Part shown: positions 6,648 through 15,626 of the stretch, piece by piece
How the letters are laid out: each line of letters opens with the position of its first letter
Position numbering within the stretch: the first letter of the stretch is position 1
DNA from: Streptococcus vestibularis
Lineage (GTDB): Bacteria > Bacillota > Bacilli > Lactobacillales > Streptococcaceae
Reading direction: 5' to 3'
Assembly (NCBI GenBank): GCA_010604095.1
Contig: JAABLG010000001.1
Location: forward strand, 124,001 to 188,000
Length of the DNA stretch: 64,000 bases
Program-made: the position numbers and the translations under genes
The notes under the pieces: model-generated
What the model was told of the DNA's origin: nothing
What the model saw: only the letters and a program-made list of their open reading frames with translations
Database searches by the model: none

Positions 6648-9104
6648 ATGTCTAATATTCAAAACATGTCCCTTGAGGACATCATGGGGGAGCGTTTTGG
6701 TCGCTACTCCAAATACATTATTCAGGAGCGTGCGCTTCCTGATATTCGTGACGGTCTGAAACCCGTTCAACGTCGTATTCTTTATTCCATGAATAAGGAT
6801 GGCAATACGTATGACAAGGGCTATCGTAAATCTGCCAAGTCTGTGGGTAACATTATGGGTAATTTCCACCCCCATGGTGACAGTTCCATTTATGATGCCA
6901 TGGTTCGTATGTCTCAGGATTGGAAGAATCGTGAAATCTTGGTTGAGATGCACGGTAACAACGGTTCTATGGACGGTGATCCACCAGCGGCCATGCGTTA
7001 TACAGAGGCACGCTTGTCAGAGATTGCGGGCTACCTTCTTCAAGATATCGATAAAAACACAGTCCCATGGGCTTGGAATTTTGATGATACAGAGAAGGAA
7101 CCAACCGTTTTACCCGCCGCCTTTCCAAACCTCTTGGTTAATGGGGCTACAGGGATTTCTGCTGGTTATGCCACAGACATTCCACCGCATAATCTGTCAG
7201 AGGTCATTGATGCTGTTGTCTACATGATTGATCACCCATCTGCTAAACTGGATAAATTGATGGAATTCTTGCCTGGCCCAGATTTTCCAACAGGGGCTAT
7301 CATCCAGGGCAAAGACGAGATTCGCAAGGCCTACGAAACCGGTAAGGGCCGTGTAGTTGTGCGTTCACGTACTGAAATCGAACAACTCAAAGGTGGCAAG
7401 GAACAAATCATCGTTACTGAGATTCCTTACGATGTCAATAAGGCTGTCTTGGTTAAAAAAATTGATGATGTTCGAGTCAATAACAAGGTTCCAGGCATTG
7501 CGGAAGTTCGTGACGAGTCTGACCGTACTGGTCTGCGTATTGCTATTGAACTTAAGAAGGATGCTGACAGCCAAACCATTCTTAACTACCTGTTGAAATA
7601 TACGGATCTTCAAGTCAACTACAATTTCAACATGGTAGCCATCGACAATTTTACCCCACGTCAGGTAGGCTTGCAAAAGATTTTGTCTAGCTACATTGCC
7701 CACCGTCGCGATATTATCGTTGCTCGTTCAAAATTTGACAAGGATAAGGCTGAAAAACGTCTTCATATTGTGGAAGGACTCATCCGTGTCATCTCTATTT
7801 TGGATGAGGTTATTGCTCTTATCCGAGCTTCTGAAAATAAGGCTGATGCTAAGGAAAATCTTAAAGTCAGCTATGATTTTTCAGAAGAACAAGCTGAAGC
7901 TATCGTGACCTTGCAACTCTATCGTTTGACCAATACAGATATTGTCACTCTCCAAAATGAGGAAGCCGATTTACGTGAACAAATTGCGACCTTGGCTGCC
8001 ATCATCGGTGACGAGCGCACCATGTTTAATGTCATGAAGCGTGAGCTCCGTGACATTAAGAAGAAATTTGGTAATGACCGTCGTTCAGAGCTACAAGCGG
8101 AAACCAAGACCATTGAAATTGATACCGCAAGTTTGATTGTTGAGGAAGAAACCTATGTCAGCATCACTCGTGGTGGTTACGTCAAACGTACAAGCCCACG
8201 TTCTTTCAATGCTTCAACGATTGAAGAAGTTGGGAAACGTGATGATGATGACTTGATTCTGGTTCAGCAGGCTAAGACGACACAGCATCTCTTGATGTTC
8301 ACTAACCAGGCCAATGTGATTTATCGTCCAATTCATGAGTTGCCGGATATTCGTTGGAAGGATTTGGGAGAGCATTTATCACAAACCATCACTAATTTAT
8401 CTAAGGATGAAGAACTGCTTTATGCAGAAATTCTGGATGATTTTGAAGCTGGTACTTACCTAGCAGCCACTAAACTTGGTCAGATTAAACGTTTCGAACG
8501 CAAGGAATTTACCCCATGGCGTACCTACAAGTCTAAGTCGGTTAAATACGCTAAACTTAAGGATGCTAGTGATTGTGTTGTCACAGTCACCCCAATTCAG
8601 ATGGATGATGTCATGATTATCACGCAAAAAGGCTATGCCCTCCGTTTCAATGCTGACGAGGTACCAGTTGTTGGTGCCAAGGCAGCAGGTGTTAAGGCAA
8701 TCAACCTTAAGGATGATGATACCGTTCAGGCCGTTTTTGTGGCAAATACCCAAAGTTTCTATCTTCTTACACAAAGAGCTAGTCTCAAACGGGTAGCTAC
8801 AGCAGATATTCCACAGGCTAAGCGAGCTGGTCGAGGTCTCCAAGTTCTTCGTGAGCTTAAGACTAAACCGCACCGTGTCTTTACGGCTGGTCCAGTCTTT
8901 ACAGAAAATTCTGGTGGTGAGATAGATCTTCTAGCAACACCAGTAGAAGAGACTCCTCAGACCTTGCTTGTCACAGCTACGACTGGTGAAACAGCAGAAG
9001 TTGATTTGTCCCTTCTTAATCTTTCAGAGCGAACTAGCAATGGAAGTTTCATTGAAGGACTAGCAGACAAGGAAGTCTTCGCTGCCAAGATTATTGAAAA
9101 ATAA
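6648..9104 (+). CDS. parC: DNA topoisomerase IV subunit A
   Basis: 818 residues, the DNA-cleaving subunit of topoisomerase IV. The catalytic tyrosine is Tyr118 in AAMRYTEARL. The quinolone-resistance region reads HPHGDSSIYDAM with Ser79 and Asp83, the residues associated with susceptibility in streptococci. The C-terminal half holds the beta-pinwheel repeats (for example YVSITRGGYVKRTS and FTNQANVIYRP). AGAGAAA lies eight bases before the ATG. It is separated from parE by the membrane-protein pair and ends at a strong terminator. Confidence 0.97.
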   Translation: MSNIQNMSLEDIMGERFGRYSKYIIQERALPDIRDGLKPVQRRILYSMNKDGNTYDKGYRKSAKSVGNIMGNFHPHGDSSIYDAMVRMSQDWKNREILVEMHGNNGSMDGDPPAAMRYTEARLSEIAGYLLQDIDKNTVPWAWNFDDTEKEPTVLPAAFPNLLVNGATGISAGYATDIPPHNLSEVIDAVVYMIDHPSAKLDKLMEFLPGPDFPTGAIIQGKDEIRKAYETGKGRVVVRSRTEIEQLKGGKEQIIVTEIPYDVNKAVLVKKIDDVRVNNKVPGIAEVRDESDRTGLRIAIELKKDADSQTILNYLLKYTDLQVNYNFNMVAIDNFTPRQVGLQKILSSYIAHRRDIIVARSKFDKDKAEKRLHIVEGLIRVISILDEVIALIRASENKADAKENLKVSYDFSEEQAEAIVTLQLYRLTNTDIVTLQNEEADLREQIATLAAIIGDERTMFNVMKRELRDIKKKFGNDRRSELQAETKTIEIDTASLIVEEETYVSITRGGYVKRTSPRSFNASTIEEVGKRDDDDLILVQQAKTTQHLLMFTNQANVIYRPIHELPDIRWKDLGEHLSQTITNLSKDEELLYAEILDDFEAGTYLAATKLGQIKRFERKEFTPWRTYKSKSVKYAKLKDASDCVVTVTPIQMDDVMIITQKGYALRFNADEVPVVGAKAAGVKAINLKDDDTVQAVFVANTQSFYLLTQRASLKRVATADIPQAKRAGRGLQVLRELKTKPHRVFTAGPVFTENSGGEIDLLATPVEETPQTLLVTATTGETAEVDLSLLNLSERTSNGSFIEGLADKEVFAAKIIEK

Positions 9105-9112
9105 AGATAAGA

Positions 9113-9148
9113 AAGCTTTGTTCTCTTATTTGAGAACAGAGTTTTTTT
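9113..9148 (+). terminator. Intrinsic terminator after parC
   Basis: CTTTGTTCTC / GAGAACAGAG stem with a TTATTT loop, followed by seven T. Confidence 0.85.
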
Positions 9149-9182
9149 ATCGTTCAATCCTTTCAAAAAACCTCTCAAAAAG

Positions 9183-9237
9183 AATTGTCAGAATTTTGCA
9201 ACATAAACTTGAAATTTTCAATGAAAAGGACTATACT
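9183..9237 (+). promoter_or_regulatory. ilvE promoter with a CodY-like box
   Basis: TTGAAA (9209-9214) and TATACT (9232-9237) are exactly 17 bases apart. Just upstream, AATTGTCAGAATTTT (9183-9197) matches the CodY consensus AATTTTCWGAAAATT at 12 of 15 positions. CodY control of branched-chain aminotransferase genes is known in lactic acid bacteria; the site itself is inferred. Confidence 0.6.
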
Positions 9238-9272
9238 ATAAAGCACATAGTAACAGAAAAGAGGACATACAC

Positions 9273-10295
9273 ATGACAGTTGATTTAGACTGGGAAAATT
9301 TAGGATTTAATTACCATAAACTTCCATTCCGTTATATTTCACATTACAAAGACGGAAAATGGGATGAAGGTCATTTGACTGAGGATGCGACTTTGCACAT
9401 CTCAGAAGCATCCCCAGCTCTTCACTATGGTCAAGAAGCTTTCGAAGGACTCAAGGCTTACCGTACCAAAGATGGTTCAGTTCAATTGTTTCGTCCAGAT
9501 GAAAATGCCAAACGTTTGCAACGTACAGCCGATCGTCTTTTGATGCCACAGGTTCCCGTTGACAAATTCGTAGATGCTTGTAAACAAGTAGTCCGTGCCA
9601 ATGAAGAATATGTTCCACCATATGGAACAGGCGCAACACTCTATCTTCGCCCACTTTTGATCGGGGTAGGAGATATTATTGGTGTTCACCCTGCTGATGA
9701 ATACGTCTTTACTATTTTTGCCATGCCAGTAGGGAACTATTTCAAAGGTGGTTTGGCTCCAACAAACTTCCTTATTCAAGACGAATACGACCGTGCTGCT
9801 CCACATGGTACGGGTGCTGCTAAAGTTGGTGGTAACTATGCAGCAAGTATGTTGCCAGGTAAGATTGCACATGACCGTAAATTCTCAGATGTTATCTATC
9901 TTGATCCTGCAACTCACACTAAAATTGAAGAGGTTGGTTCTGCAAACTTCTTCGGTATTACAGCTGATAACGAGTTCATCACTCCACTTAGCCCATCTAT
10001 CTTGCCATCAATTACGAAATTCTCTTTGCTTTATTTGGCCGAAAAACGCTTTGGCATGAAAGCTATTCAAGGTGATGTTAAGATTGCTGAGTTGGACAAA
10101 TTTGTTGAAGCTGGTGCCTGTGGTACAGCTGCTGTTATCTCACCAATTGGTGGTGTACAACACGGTGACGACTTCCATGTCTTCTATTCAGAAACAGAAG
10201 TAGGACCTGTTACACATAAACTTTATGATGAGTTGACTGGTATTCAATTTGGTGATGTTGAAGCGCCAGAAGGATGGATTTTCAAAATTGACTAA
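9273..10295 (+). CDS. ilvE: Branched-chain amino acid aminotransferase
   Basis: 340 residues, a fold-type IV PLP enzyme that interconverts leucine, isoleucine and valine with their 2-oxo acids. The PLP lysine is Lys184 in GAAKVGGNYAAS; other family motifs are LHYGQEAFEGLKAYR near residue 50 and EEVGSANFF. It stands alone between terminators, with its own consensus promoter and a CodY-like box, as expected for a nitrogen-responsive gene. AGAGGA at 9260-9265 is the ribosome binding site. Confidence 0.95.
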   Translation: MTVDLDWENLGFNYHKLPFRYISHYKDGKWDEGHLTEDATLHISEASPALHYGQEAFEGLKAYRTKDGSVQLFRPDENAKRLQRTADRLLMPQVPVDKFVDACKQVVRANEEYVPPYGTGATLYLRPLLIGVGDIIGVHPADEYVFTIFAMPVGNYFKGGLAPTNFLIQDEYDRAAPHGTGAAKVGGNYAASMLPGKIAHDRKFSDVIYLDPATHTKIEEVGSANFFGITADNEFITPLSPSILPSITKFSLLYLAEKRFGMKAIQGDVKIAELDKFVEAGACGTAAVISPIGGVQHGDDFHVFYSETEVGPVTHKLYDELTGIQFGDVEAPEGWIFKID

Positions 10296-10320
10296 ATCAT
10301 AAGAAATTAACGCTTATTTT

Positions 10321-10347
10321 AAGGCTTGCTCTTGCAAGCTTTTTTCT
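10321..10347 (+). terminator. Intrinsic terminator after ilvE
   Basis: AGGCTTGC-TCTT-GCAAGCTT hairpin followed by a T run. Confidence 0.8.
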
Positions 10348-10413
10348 TTTTCGGTAAAATTAAAGAGATACATTAAGAAAGGATGACTTGAGCCAAGTCT
10401 CAAGTGTAAATCT

Positions 10414-10644
10414 ATGAGCAAAAAAGACAAAAAAATTGAAATTCAAGTTAAAGATGCCAAAGTAACTGTTAACAAGGCAATCATTGAAGGGTTTGAGCTT
10501 GTTGTTGGTAAAAAAGTTATCGGCCAAATTGTAGAAATTGATGGTAAATTTGCTGTTGTCGATAAAGAAAACGTCGCAGGCTTCCACAAGAAAATGGATC
10601 AAGCAGTAGCTGCCATTATTGAAGCCTATAATCTTAATCATTAA
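10414..10644 (+). CDS. DUF2969 family small protein
   Basis: 76-residue soluble protein beginning MSKKDKKIEIQVKDAKVTV, recognised as the streptococcal DUF2969 family, function unknown. It has no membrane segment or signal peptide. The region upstream (10360-10413) holds only a weak ribosome binding site, so the initiation signal is not obvious; AAAGGATG at 10378 is 30 bases away. Downstream come tRNA-Tyr, tRNA-Gln and rpsA, an arrangement that suggests association with the translation machinery only by position. Confidence 0.8.
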   Translation: MSKKDKKIEIQVKDAKVTVNKAIIEGFELVVGKKVIGQIVEIDGKFAVVDKENVAGFHKKMDQAVAAIIEAYNLNH

Positions 10645-10660
10645 AATCCAAAGTAAAGGC

Positions 10661-10689
10661 TTGCTTTGGTCAAGAAACTGTGATATACT
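10661..10689 (+). promoter_or_regulatory. Promoter of the tRNA-Tyr/tRNA-Gln unit
   Basis: TTGCTT (10661-10666) and TATACT (10684-10689) with 17-base spacing and an extended -10 TGA; the tRNA-Tyr 5' end is 18 bases further on. Confidence 0.7.
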
Positions 10690-10706
10690 ATTTCTTGTTC
10701 TTAAAA

Positions 10707-10787
10707 GGAGAGATAGCGAAGAGGCTAAACGCGGCGGACTGTAAATCCGCTCCTTCGGGTTCGGGGGTTCGAATCCCTCTCTCTCCA
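10707..10787 (+). tRNA. tRNA-Tyr (GTA)
   Basis: 81-nt cloverleaf with a GGAGAGA/TCTCTCC acceptor stem, a GTA anticodon at 10741-10743 in the loop between GCGGA and TCCGC, the long class II variable arm (CTCCTTCGGGTTC region) and a GGTTCGAATCC T arm. The 3' CCA is not encoded. Confidence 0.97.
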
Positions 10788-10788
10788 T

Positions 10789-10839
10789 ATCTAAGAGACT
10801 GAGTCGAATAGTCGATGTCAAGTACTTAGATGTTTTTTT
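10789..10839 (+). terminator. Possible weak terminator between tRNA-Tyr and tRNA-Gln
   Basis: ATCTAAG (10789-10795) pairs with CTTAGAT (10825-10831) around a long internal region that itself can fold (GACT/AGTC), followed by seven T. Its long loop makes it uncertain; it may instead be a processing structure. Confidence 0.35.
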
Positions 10840-10854
10840 ATGGCATTTTGCTAT

Positions 10855-10926
10855 TGGGGTATAGCCAAGCGGTAAGGCAAGGGACTTTGACTCCCTCATG
10901 CGTTGGTTCGAATCCAGCTACCCCAG
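10855..10926 (+). tRNA. tRNA-Gln (TTG)
   Basis: 72-nt cloverleaf: TGGGGTA/TACCCCA acceptor stem with discriminator G, D loop AGCGGTAAGGCA, anticodon stem AGGGA/TCCCT with TTG at 10887-10889, and GGTTCGAATCC T arm. CCA is not encoded. Confidence 0.96.
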
Positions 10927-11046
10927 TCAAAGGTATCGGGTGCTTCGGCACCGCCTATGTCAACAATTGTCTTTGCGGGTACCTTGAAAAATATATTGTT
11001 ATCAAGAGTCAGAATTGGCTGTCTCTTGTTGGAGGATCTTTTTAGA

Positions 11047-12249
11047 ATGAACGAATTTGAAGAATTGCTAAACAGTGTTAGCGAAGTTAACACAGGTGAC
11101 GTTGTAACAGCTGAAGTTATCTCAGTAGATAATGATCAAGCAAATGTTGTTATCGAAGGAACTGGTATCGAAGGTGTTTTGACACGTCGTGAATTGACAA
11201 ACGACCGTGACGCAAACGTTGCAGACCTTGTTAAAGTTGGTGAAACACTTGAAGTGCTTGTTCTTCGTCAAGTTGTTGGTAAAGATACTGATACTGTAAC
11301 TTACCTTGTATCTAAAAAACGCTTGGAAGCTCGCAAAGCTTGGGATAAACTTGTTGGTCGTGAAGAAGAAGTTGTTACTGTTAAAGGAACACGCGCTGTT
11401 AAAGGTGGACTTTCAGTTGAATTTGAAGGTCTTCGTGGATTTATTCCAGCTTCAATGATCGATACTCGTTTTGTTCGTAACACTGAACAATTTGTAGGTC
11501 AAGAATTTGACGCTAAAATCAAAGAAGTTGATCCAGCTGAAAACCGTTTCATCCTTTCACGTCGTGAAGTTGTTGAAGCAGAAGCTGCAGAAGCTCGTAA
11601 AGAAGTCTTCTCTAAACTTGAAGTTGGTTCAATCGTAACTGGTAAAGTTGCTCGTTTGACAAGCTTCGGTGCTTTCATCGACCTTGGTGGTGTTGATGGA
11701 CTTGTTCACGTGACTGAATTGTCTCACGAACGTAACGTTTCACCTAAATCAGTTGTTTCTGTTGGTGACGAAGTTGATGTTAAAGTTCTTGCTATCGACG
11801 AAGAAGCAGGTCGTGTATCACTTTCACTTAAAGCAACAACACCTGGACCATGGGATGGCGTTGAACAAAAACTTGCTGCTGGTGATGTTATCGAAGGTAA
11901 AGTTAAACGCTTGACTGACTTCGGTGCTTTCGTTGAAGTATTGCCAGGTATCGATGGACTTGTTCACATCTCTCAAATTTCACACAAACGTGTTGAAAAT
12001 CCAAAAGATGTTCTTTCAGTAGGTCAAGACGTTACTGTTAAAGTTCTTGAAGTAAACGCTGATGCAGAACGTGTATCACTTTCTATCAAAGCTCTTGAAG
12101 AACGCCCAGCTAACGCTGAAGGTGAAAACAACGAAAAACGTCAATCACGTCCACGTCGTCCTAAACGTCAAGAAAAACGTGACTACGAACTTCCAGAGAC
12201 TCAATCTGGATTCTCAATGGCGGATCTTTTCGGAGATATCGAATTGTAA
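11047..12249 (+). CDS. rpsA: 30S ribosomal protein S1
   Basis: 400 residues, the usual length in streptococci. Four S1 (OB-fold) domains are visible, starting near residues 15, 105, 190 and 275; the last two share [21 protein letters not shown] and [26 protein letters not shown] repeats. S1 helps mRNA bind the ribosome. The open frame extends upstream into tRNA-Gln, but the ATG at 11047 is chosen: TGGAGGA lies at 11030-11036 and MNEFEELLN is the conserved start. A basic tail ([14 protein letters not shown]) precedes the C-terminus. Codon use is strongly biased, as expected for an abundant protein. Confidence 0.96.
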   Translation: MNEFEELLNSVSEVNTGDVVTAEVISVDNDQANVVIEGTGIEGVLTRRELTNDRDANVADLVKVGETLEVLVLRQVVGKDTDTVTYLVSKKRLEARKAWDKLVGREEEVVTVKGTRAVKGGLSVEFEGLRGFIPASMIDTRFVRNTEQFVGQEFDAKIKEVDPAENRFILSRREVVEAEAAEARKEVFSKLEVGSIVTGKVARLTSFGAFIDLGGVDGLVHVTELSHERNVSPKSVVSVGDEVDVKVLAIDEEAGRVSLSLKATTPGPWDGVEQKLAAGDVIEGKVKRLTDFGAFVEVLPGIDGLVHISQISHKRVENPKDVLSVGQDVTVKVLEVNADAERVSLSIKALEERPANAEGENNEKRQSRPRRPKRQEKRDYELPETQSGFSMADLFGDIEL

Positions 12250-12257
12250 TATAGAAA

Positions 12258-12283
12258 AGAGACATGGAAACATGTCTTTTTTT
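12258..12283 (+). terminator. Intrinsic terminator after rpsA
   Basis: AGACATG-GAAA-CATGTCT hairpin with a tetraloop and a long T run. Confidence 0.88.
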
Positions 12284-12297
12284 ATATTTTAGAGTAT

Positions 12298-12305
12298 GCT
12301 ATAAT
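12298..12305 (+). promoter_or_regulatory. Extended -10 promoter of tRNA-Arg
   Basis: TGCTATAAT is a consensus extended -10 element thirteen bases before the tRNA; the -35 region is only T-rich. Confidence 0.6.
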
Positions 12306-12317
12306 AGTATACTGTTA

Positions 12318-12389
12318 GCACCCTTAGTGTAATGGATATCACGTAAGATTCCGGTTCTTGAGATAGGGGTTCGATTCCCTTAGGGTGCA
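12318..12389 (+). tRNA. tRNA-Arg (CCG)
   Basis: 72-nt cloverleaf with GCACCCT/AGGGTGC acceptor stem, CCG anticodon at 12351-12353 within loop TTCCGGT, stem TAAGA/TCTTG (one wobble pair), and GGTTCGATTCC T arm. CCA is not encoded. Confidence 0.95.
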
Positions 12390-12401
12390 AAAAGACAAGA
12401 G

Positions 12402-12432
12402 CGTTGAGAGATTTATTCTTTCAACGTTTTTT
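12402..12432 (+). terminator. Intrinsic terminator after tRNA-Arg
   Basis: CGTTGAGAG pairs with CTTTCAACG around ATTTATT, followed by six T. Confidence 0.8.
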
Positions 12433-12503
12433 AATCTGAGTCATATTTAGGTGCCATAAGATTTGTAGACTTTGAGCTTATGGTGTTTACAGTAGGTAAT
12501 ATT

Positions 12504-12532
12504 TTGCTATTTATTAAAAATTTTGCTATAAT
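12504..12532 (+). promoter_or_regulatory. ssrA promoter
   Basis: TTGCTA (12504-12509) and TATAAT (12527-12532), 17-base spacing, with an extended TGC before the -10; the tmRNA 5' end is 18 bases after the -10. Confidence 0.75.
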
Positions 12533-12549
12533 ACTCAATATCTCATATT

Positions 12550-12896
12550 GGGGTCGTTACGGATTCGACAGGCATTATGAGGCATATTCTGCGACTCGTG
12601 TGGCGACGTAAACGCTCAGTTAAATATAACTGCAAAAAATACAAATTCTTACGCTGTAGCAGCCTAAACACCTGCTCGCGTGACTTCTAGCAGATTGCTT
12701 ATGTTTGCTTAGAGGTTTTATTGATTTATAAGCTACGTTTGACCATTGCCTAGCTGGTCGAAAAGAGATTTATAGGCTCGCATATAGAAGGCTTGAGTTA
12801 TGTGTCGCCTATCTGTTAAATGAAAGACATAACCTATGGTTGTAGACGAATATGTTGGCAGGTGTTTGGACGTGGGTTCGACTCCCACCGGCTCCA
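12550..12896 (+). ncRNA. ssrA: Transfer-messenger RNA (tmRNA)
   Basis: 347 nt. The tRNA-like ends pair as GGGGTCG/CGGCTCC, with the diagnostic 5' GTTACGGATTCGACAGGCAT and the T arm GTGGGTTCGACTCCCAC. The tag reading frame runs from the GCA resume codon at 12632 to TAA at 12665-12667 and encodes AKNTNSYAVAA, matching streptococcal tags. tmRNA rescues stalled ribosomes together with SmpB, whose gene is at 40.4 kb in this window, and tagged products are degraded by Clp proteases. Confidence 0.97.
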
Positions 12897-12942
12897 TAAA
12901 TACTTGAGGCGTCAGCCTTTTATTTGTGTATAGGAATTTATT

Positions 12943-13563
12943 ATGAAAAAACTTTTGTCTTTGGCCGTTTTAGGTCTTTCACTTTTTACCTTAGCTGCTT
13001 GTGGACATTCTTCGTCTAAGACTGAGACAAAGGGGTCTGTGGATAATGAAGCTTCAAAGATTCTAACAGTTAAACATGGCAATGTTCGTCAGAACTTTGA
13101 TAAAATTTCCATGGCAAATGCCTCTCAGGAATTTTCAGGGGGATCAAATCTTGATACTTTGAAAGGTTTGTTTGGGGAACCGTCATCGACTAGCCAAGAG
13201 CAGGCAGGAGATGCTAAACTGGATGTCTACAATTGGCAGTTTGATAATGTCGTTGTTACGGCTAAACTTTTCAATAATAGTACTGTTGTTAAGTCACTCT
13301 CAAACTTTTCTTTTGTCCGTGATCCTAAAATCACCTTGAAAATGTATGAAAACCTTAAAAATGGAACGAGCTATGATGATGCCGTTAAAACACTTGGTAC
13401 ACCAGATGTTTATTCTATTGCAGTATCTTCTGATGCTACAATGACACAGGCTCTTTGGTCATCAAATCTTGTCGCTAAAAAGGGTGAAACAGGTAGTCTT
13501 ACTCTTAACTTCAAGAATGGTGCCTTGGAAAACAAATCTCAAGCAAATTTGATTAACAAGTAA
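12943..13563 (+). CDS. DUF3862-type lipoprotein
   Basis: 206 residues with a lipoprotein signal peptide: MKKLLSLAVLGLSLFTLAAC, lipobox LAAC with Cys20 as the lipidated residue. The mature part contains two related halves around GLFGEPSSTSQEQ and TLGTPDVYSIAVSS, each followed by strands ending in aromatic or asparagine residues, as in BLIP/SmpA-like folds; I assign it to the DUF3862 group. Role at the cell surface unknown. It follows the tmRNA by 46 bases and ends at a clear terminator. Confidence 0.8.
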   Translation: MKKLLSLAVLGLSLFTLAACGHSSSKTETKGSVDNEASKILTVKHGNVRQNFDKISMANASQEFSGGSNLDTLKGLFGEPSSTSQEQAGDAKLDVYNWQFDNVVVTAKLFNNSTVVKSLSNFSFVRDPKITLKMYENLKNGTSYDDAVKTLGTPDVYSIAVSSDATMTQALWSSNLVAKKGETGSLTLNFKNGALENKSQANLINK

Positions 13564-13573
13564 TAATAGGAAA

Positions 13574-13608
13574 TGATGCCTTTCTAAATCAATGAAGGCA
13601 TTTTTTTG
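13574..13608 (+). terminator. Intrinsic terminator after the lipoprotein gene
   Basis: ATGCCTT (13576-13582) pairs with AAGGCAT (13595-13601), followed by a run of T. Confidence 0.8.
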
Positions 13609-13645
13609 TTATAATAAAAAGAGTGATTAAAACGATGGAGATGCA

Positions 13646-14327
13646 ATGACCCGAAAAAGGATTTTTTTGTCGGAATTACTGTATTAATTCTGCTATTTTT
13701 ATTACTTCTCTTACATAACATTTTCCCTTTAATCAGGTTTTGGGCCAATGCTAATCATGACCAAGACTTCTTAAGAGAAGCTTTTAAGCAGGCAAATGTC
13801 CAGAATGCTCTTATCCTTATGGATCTTATGATTTTATCATCAGCTATTCTTGGAGTTTCAAGTTCGTTTTTTTGTATTTTCGTTGGTCTGCTTTACGGTC
13901 CCTTCTTGGGCATTCCTATGAATATCCTTGGGAATACTTTTGGAAATTTAACTAGTTTTGAAATCCTAAGAAGATTTGAAAAGCCCGGAGGTCTAAACGT
14001 ATGGAGAAACTCCTAACTTATATTGAAAATTTTAAGCATCGCTTTATTGGTATTTCGCTAGCATTCTCTATTCCATTTATTCCATCAGCTTTGGTCAATT
14101 ATGCTTGTGTTCAGATGAAATTACCCACAAGGACAAGGATTTTAGCGACACTAATTGGAGTGACGCCACTCTCCGTTGTTTATGCCGTCAGTGGGGATTT
14201 GTTGCTAAATAGTCGCCCAATTCGAATACCATTAGTGGCAATACTTGCCCTTTTGTTGTTTATCTCACTCGTAATTTACGTTATCCATTTTAGGAAGGAA
14301 AAAAATGAGCTTCATTCAAGTAACTAA
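13646..14327 (+). pseudogene. TVP38/TMEM64 (DedA-like) membrane protein, broken by two frameshifts
   Basis: Three consecutive reading frames join into one protein of the SNARE-associated/TVP38 family. It starts MTRKRIF at 13646; the T7 run at 13662-13668 needs one more T to continue into VGITVLILLFLLLLL. The second frame (to 14016) contains the family core LLYGPFLGIPMNILGNTFGN. At CTAAACG (13994-14000) one more A would restore GLKRMEKLLTYIENF and lead into the third frame, which carries IPFIPSALVNYA. Both lesions are single-base losses in homopolymers. The 3' end overlaps the next gene by 23 bases. Internal ATGs make short products possible, but not the full protein. Confidence 0.85.
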
Positions 14328-15540
14328 GGAAGAATTTAACACACATGCTCAACAGGTTTCAGAGCGTTCTTTTATGCAAACAGAGGAAATGGCTAAGCTT
14401 CTTGAAAAACGTGGATTTAGCATTAGCTATGTCGCTTGGAAAGAAGACAATCAGCTAGAAATCTCAGCAATTGTCTATAGTATGCCTATGACTGGTGGGC
14501 TTCGTATGGAAGTGAATTGTGGACCTATTCACTTCCATACGACTCATCTGAGCGACTTTTACCAAGGATTGAAGGACTACGCTAAAGCAAATGGTGCGCT
14601 TGAGCTGTTAATCAAACCTTATGATACTTATCAAACCTTTGATAGTAATGGGGAGCCAACTGGTGATGAGCAAAAGCAGCTGATTAGCCAATTGACTAAC
14701 TTAGGTTATAGCTTTGATGGTCTGCAAACAGGTTATCCTGGTGGTGAGCCTGACTGGCATTATGTGAAGGATTTATCAGGGATTACAGAAAAAGATTTGA
14801 TTAAGTCTTTCAGCAAAAAAGGGAAACCATTAGTTAAAAAAGCTAAAACCTTTGGTATCAAACTGAAAAAACTGAAGCGTGACGAGTTATCCATTTTTAA
14901 AGAAATCACTTCAGCGACTTCTGATCGTCGAGAATATAGTGATAAATCGCTGGATTACTACCAAGATTTTTATGATGCCTTTGGTGATAATGCTGATTTT
15001 ATGGTTGCTACTTTGAATTTCCAAGATTACCTTGAACATTTAGAGAAGGATCAGGCTAAATTGGGAGCTAGAATTGTCAAATTGCAAGCTGATTTGGAAA
15101 CTAATCCTAAGTCTGAGAAAAAACAAAACCAATTGCGAGAGCTATCAAGTCAGTTTGAAACTTTTGATGTTCGCAAGGGAGAAGCAACAGCCTTTATTGA
15201 CAAGTACGGTCAGGAAGACATTGTTCTAGCCGGAAGTCTTTTCGTTTACACCCCTCAAGAAGCAGTCTATCTTTTTAGTGGTTCTTATCCTGAATTTAAT
15301 AAGTTTTATGCTCCAGCACTCTTGCAAGAGTATGTGATGACACAGGCTATTAAACGTGGTATCAGTTTCTATAACTTCCTTGGTATCATGGGCATTTTTG
15401 ATGGTTCAGATGGGGTTTTGCGTTTTAAACAAAACTTTAATGGTTATATCGTTCGTAAAATGGGAACTTTCCGTTATTATCCACAACCGTTTAAATATAA
15501 GGCCATTCAAGGAATTAAGAAACTGCTTGGACGTTCTTAA
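14305..15540 (+). CDS. FemX/MurM-family peptidoglycan aminoacyltransferase
   Basis: 411 residues of the FemABX family, which adds amino acids from aminoacyl-tRNA to the lysine of peptidoglycan precursors to make interpeptide bridges. Family features are the two GNAT-like halves (FMQTEEMAKLLEKRG near residue 23; YLFSGSYPEFNKFYAPALLQ and YNFLGIMG near the end) and a charged helical hairpin about residues 245-290. AGGAAGG lies about eight bases before the ATG. Which residue it adds, and whether it corresponds to MurM, MurN or FemX, cannot be read from sequence alone. Its start overlaps the upstream pseudogene. Confidence 0.88.
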   Translation: MSFIQVTKEEFNTHAQQVSERSFMQTEEMAKLLEKRGFSISYVAWKEDNQLEISAIVYSMPMTGGLRMEVNCGPIHFHTTHLSDFYQGLKDYAKANGALELLIKPYDTYQTFDSNGEPTGDEQKQLISQLTNLGYSFDGLQTGYPGGEPDWHYVKDLSGITEKDLIKSFSKKGKPLVKKAKTFGIKLKKLKRDELSIFKEITSATSDRREYSDKSLDYYQDFYDAFGDNADFMVATLNFQDYLEHLEKDQAKLGARIVKLQADLETNPKSEKKQNQLRELSSQFETFDVRKGEATAFIDKYGQEDIVLAGSLFVYTPQEAVYLFSGSYPEFNKFYAPALLQEYVMTQAIKRGISFYNFLGIMGIFDGSDGVLRFKQNFNGYIVRKMGTFRYYPQPFKYKAIQGIKKLLGRS

Positions 15541-15543
15541 GAT

Positions 15544-15576
15544 GTAGAGGGCTTCTATTGGAGTCCTCTTTTTTAT
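15544..15576 (+). terminator. Intrinsic terminator after the FemX-family gene
   Basis: AGAGGGCT pairs with AGTCCTCT around TCTATTGG, followed by T run. Confidence 0.8.
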
Positions 15577-15626
15577 AAGTCTTTCTTTGGAATGAGAAAT
15601 AGAATAGAAATTAAGGAGGTAGGTTG

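Noticed and set aside
10360..10899. 179-codon minus-strand frame
   Set aside because: It runs through DUF2969 and into both tRNAs, with no ribosome binding site or family resemblance; a shadow frame.
10931..10955. GGTGC-TTCG-GCACC hairpin after tRNA-Gln as a terminator or ribosomal protein leader
   Set aside because: It has no T run and only five pairs; a tRNA processing signal or chance are equally likely, and I know of no matching S1 leader class.
12318..12943. tRNA-Arg and ssrA 3' ends as integration sites of a mobile element
   Set aside because: Both are frequent attachment sites, but no integrase, duplicated 3' end or foreign gene block follows; ordinary genes resume at once.
13819..14327. 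Two separate small membrane-protein genes (13819-14016 and 14001-14327)
   Set aside because: They are the middle and end of one TVP38-family protein split by frameshifts, so they are reported as a single pseudogene.
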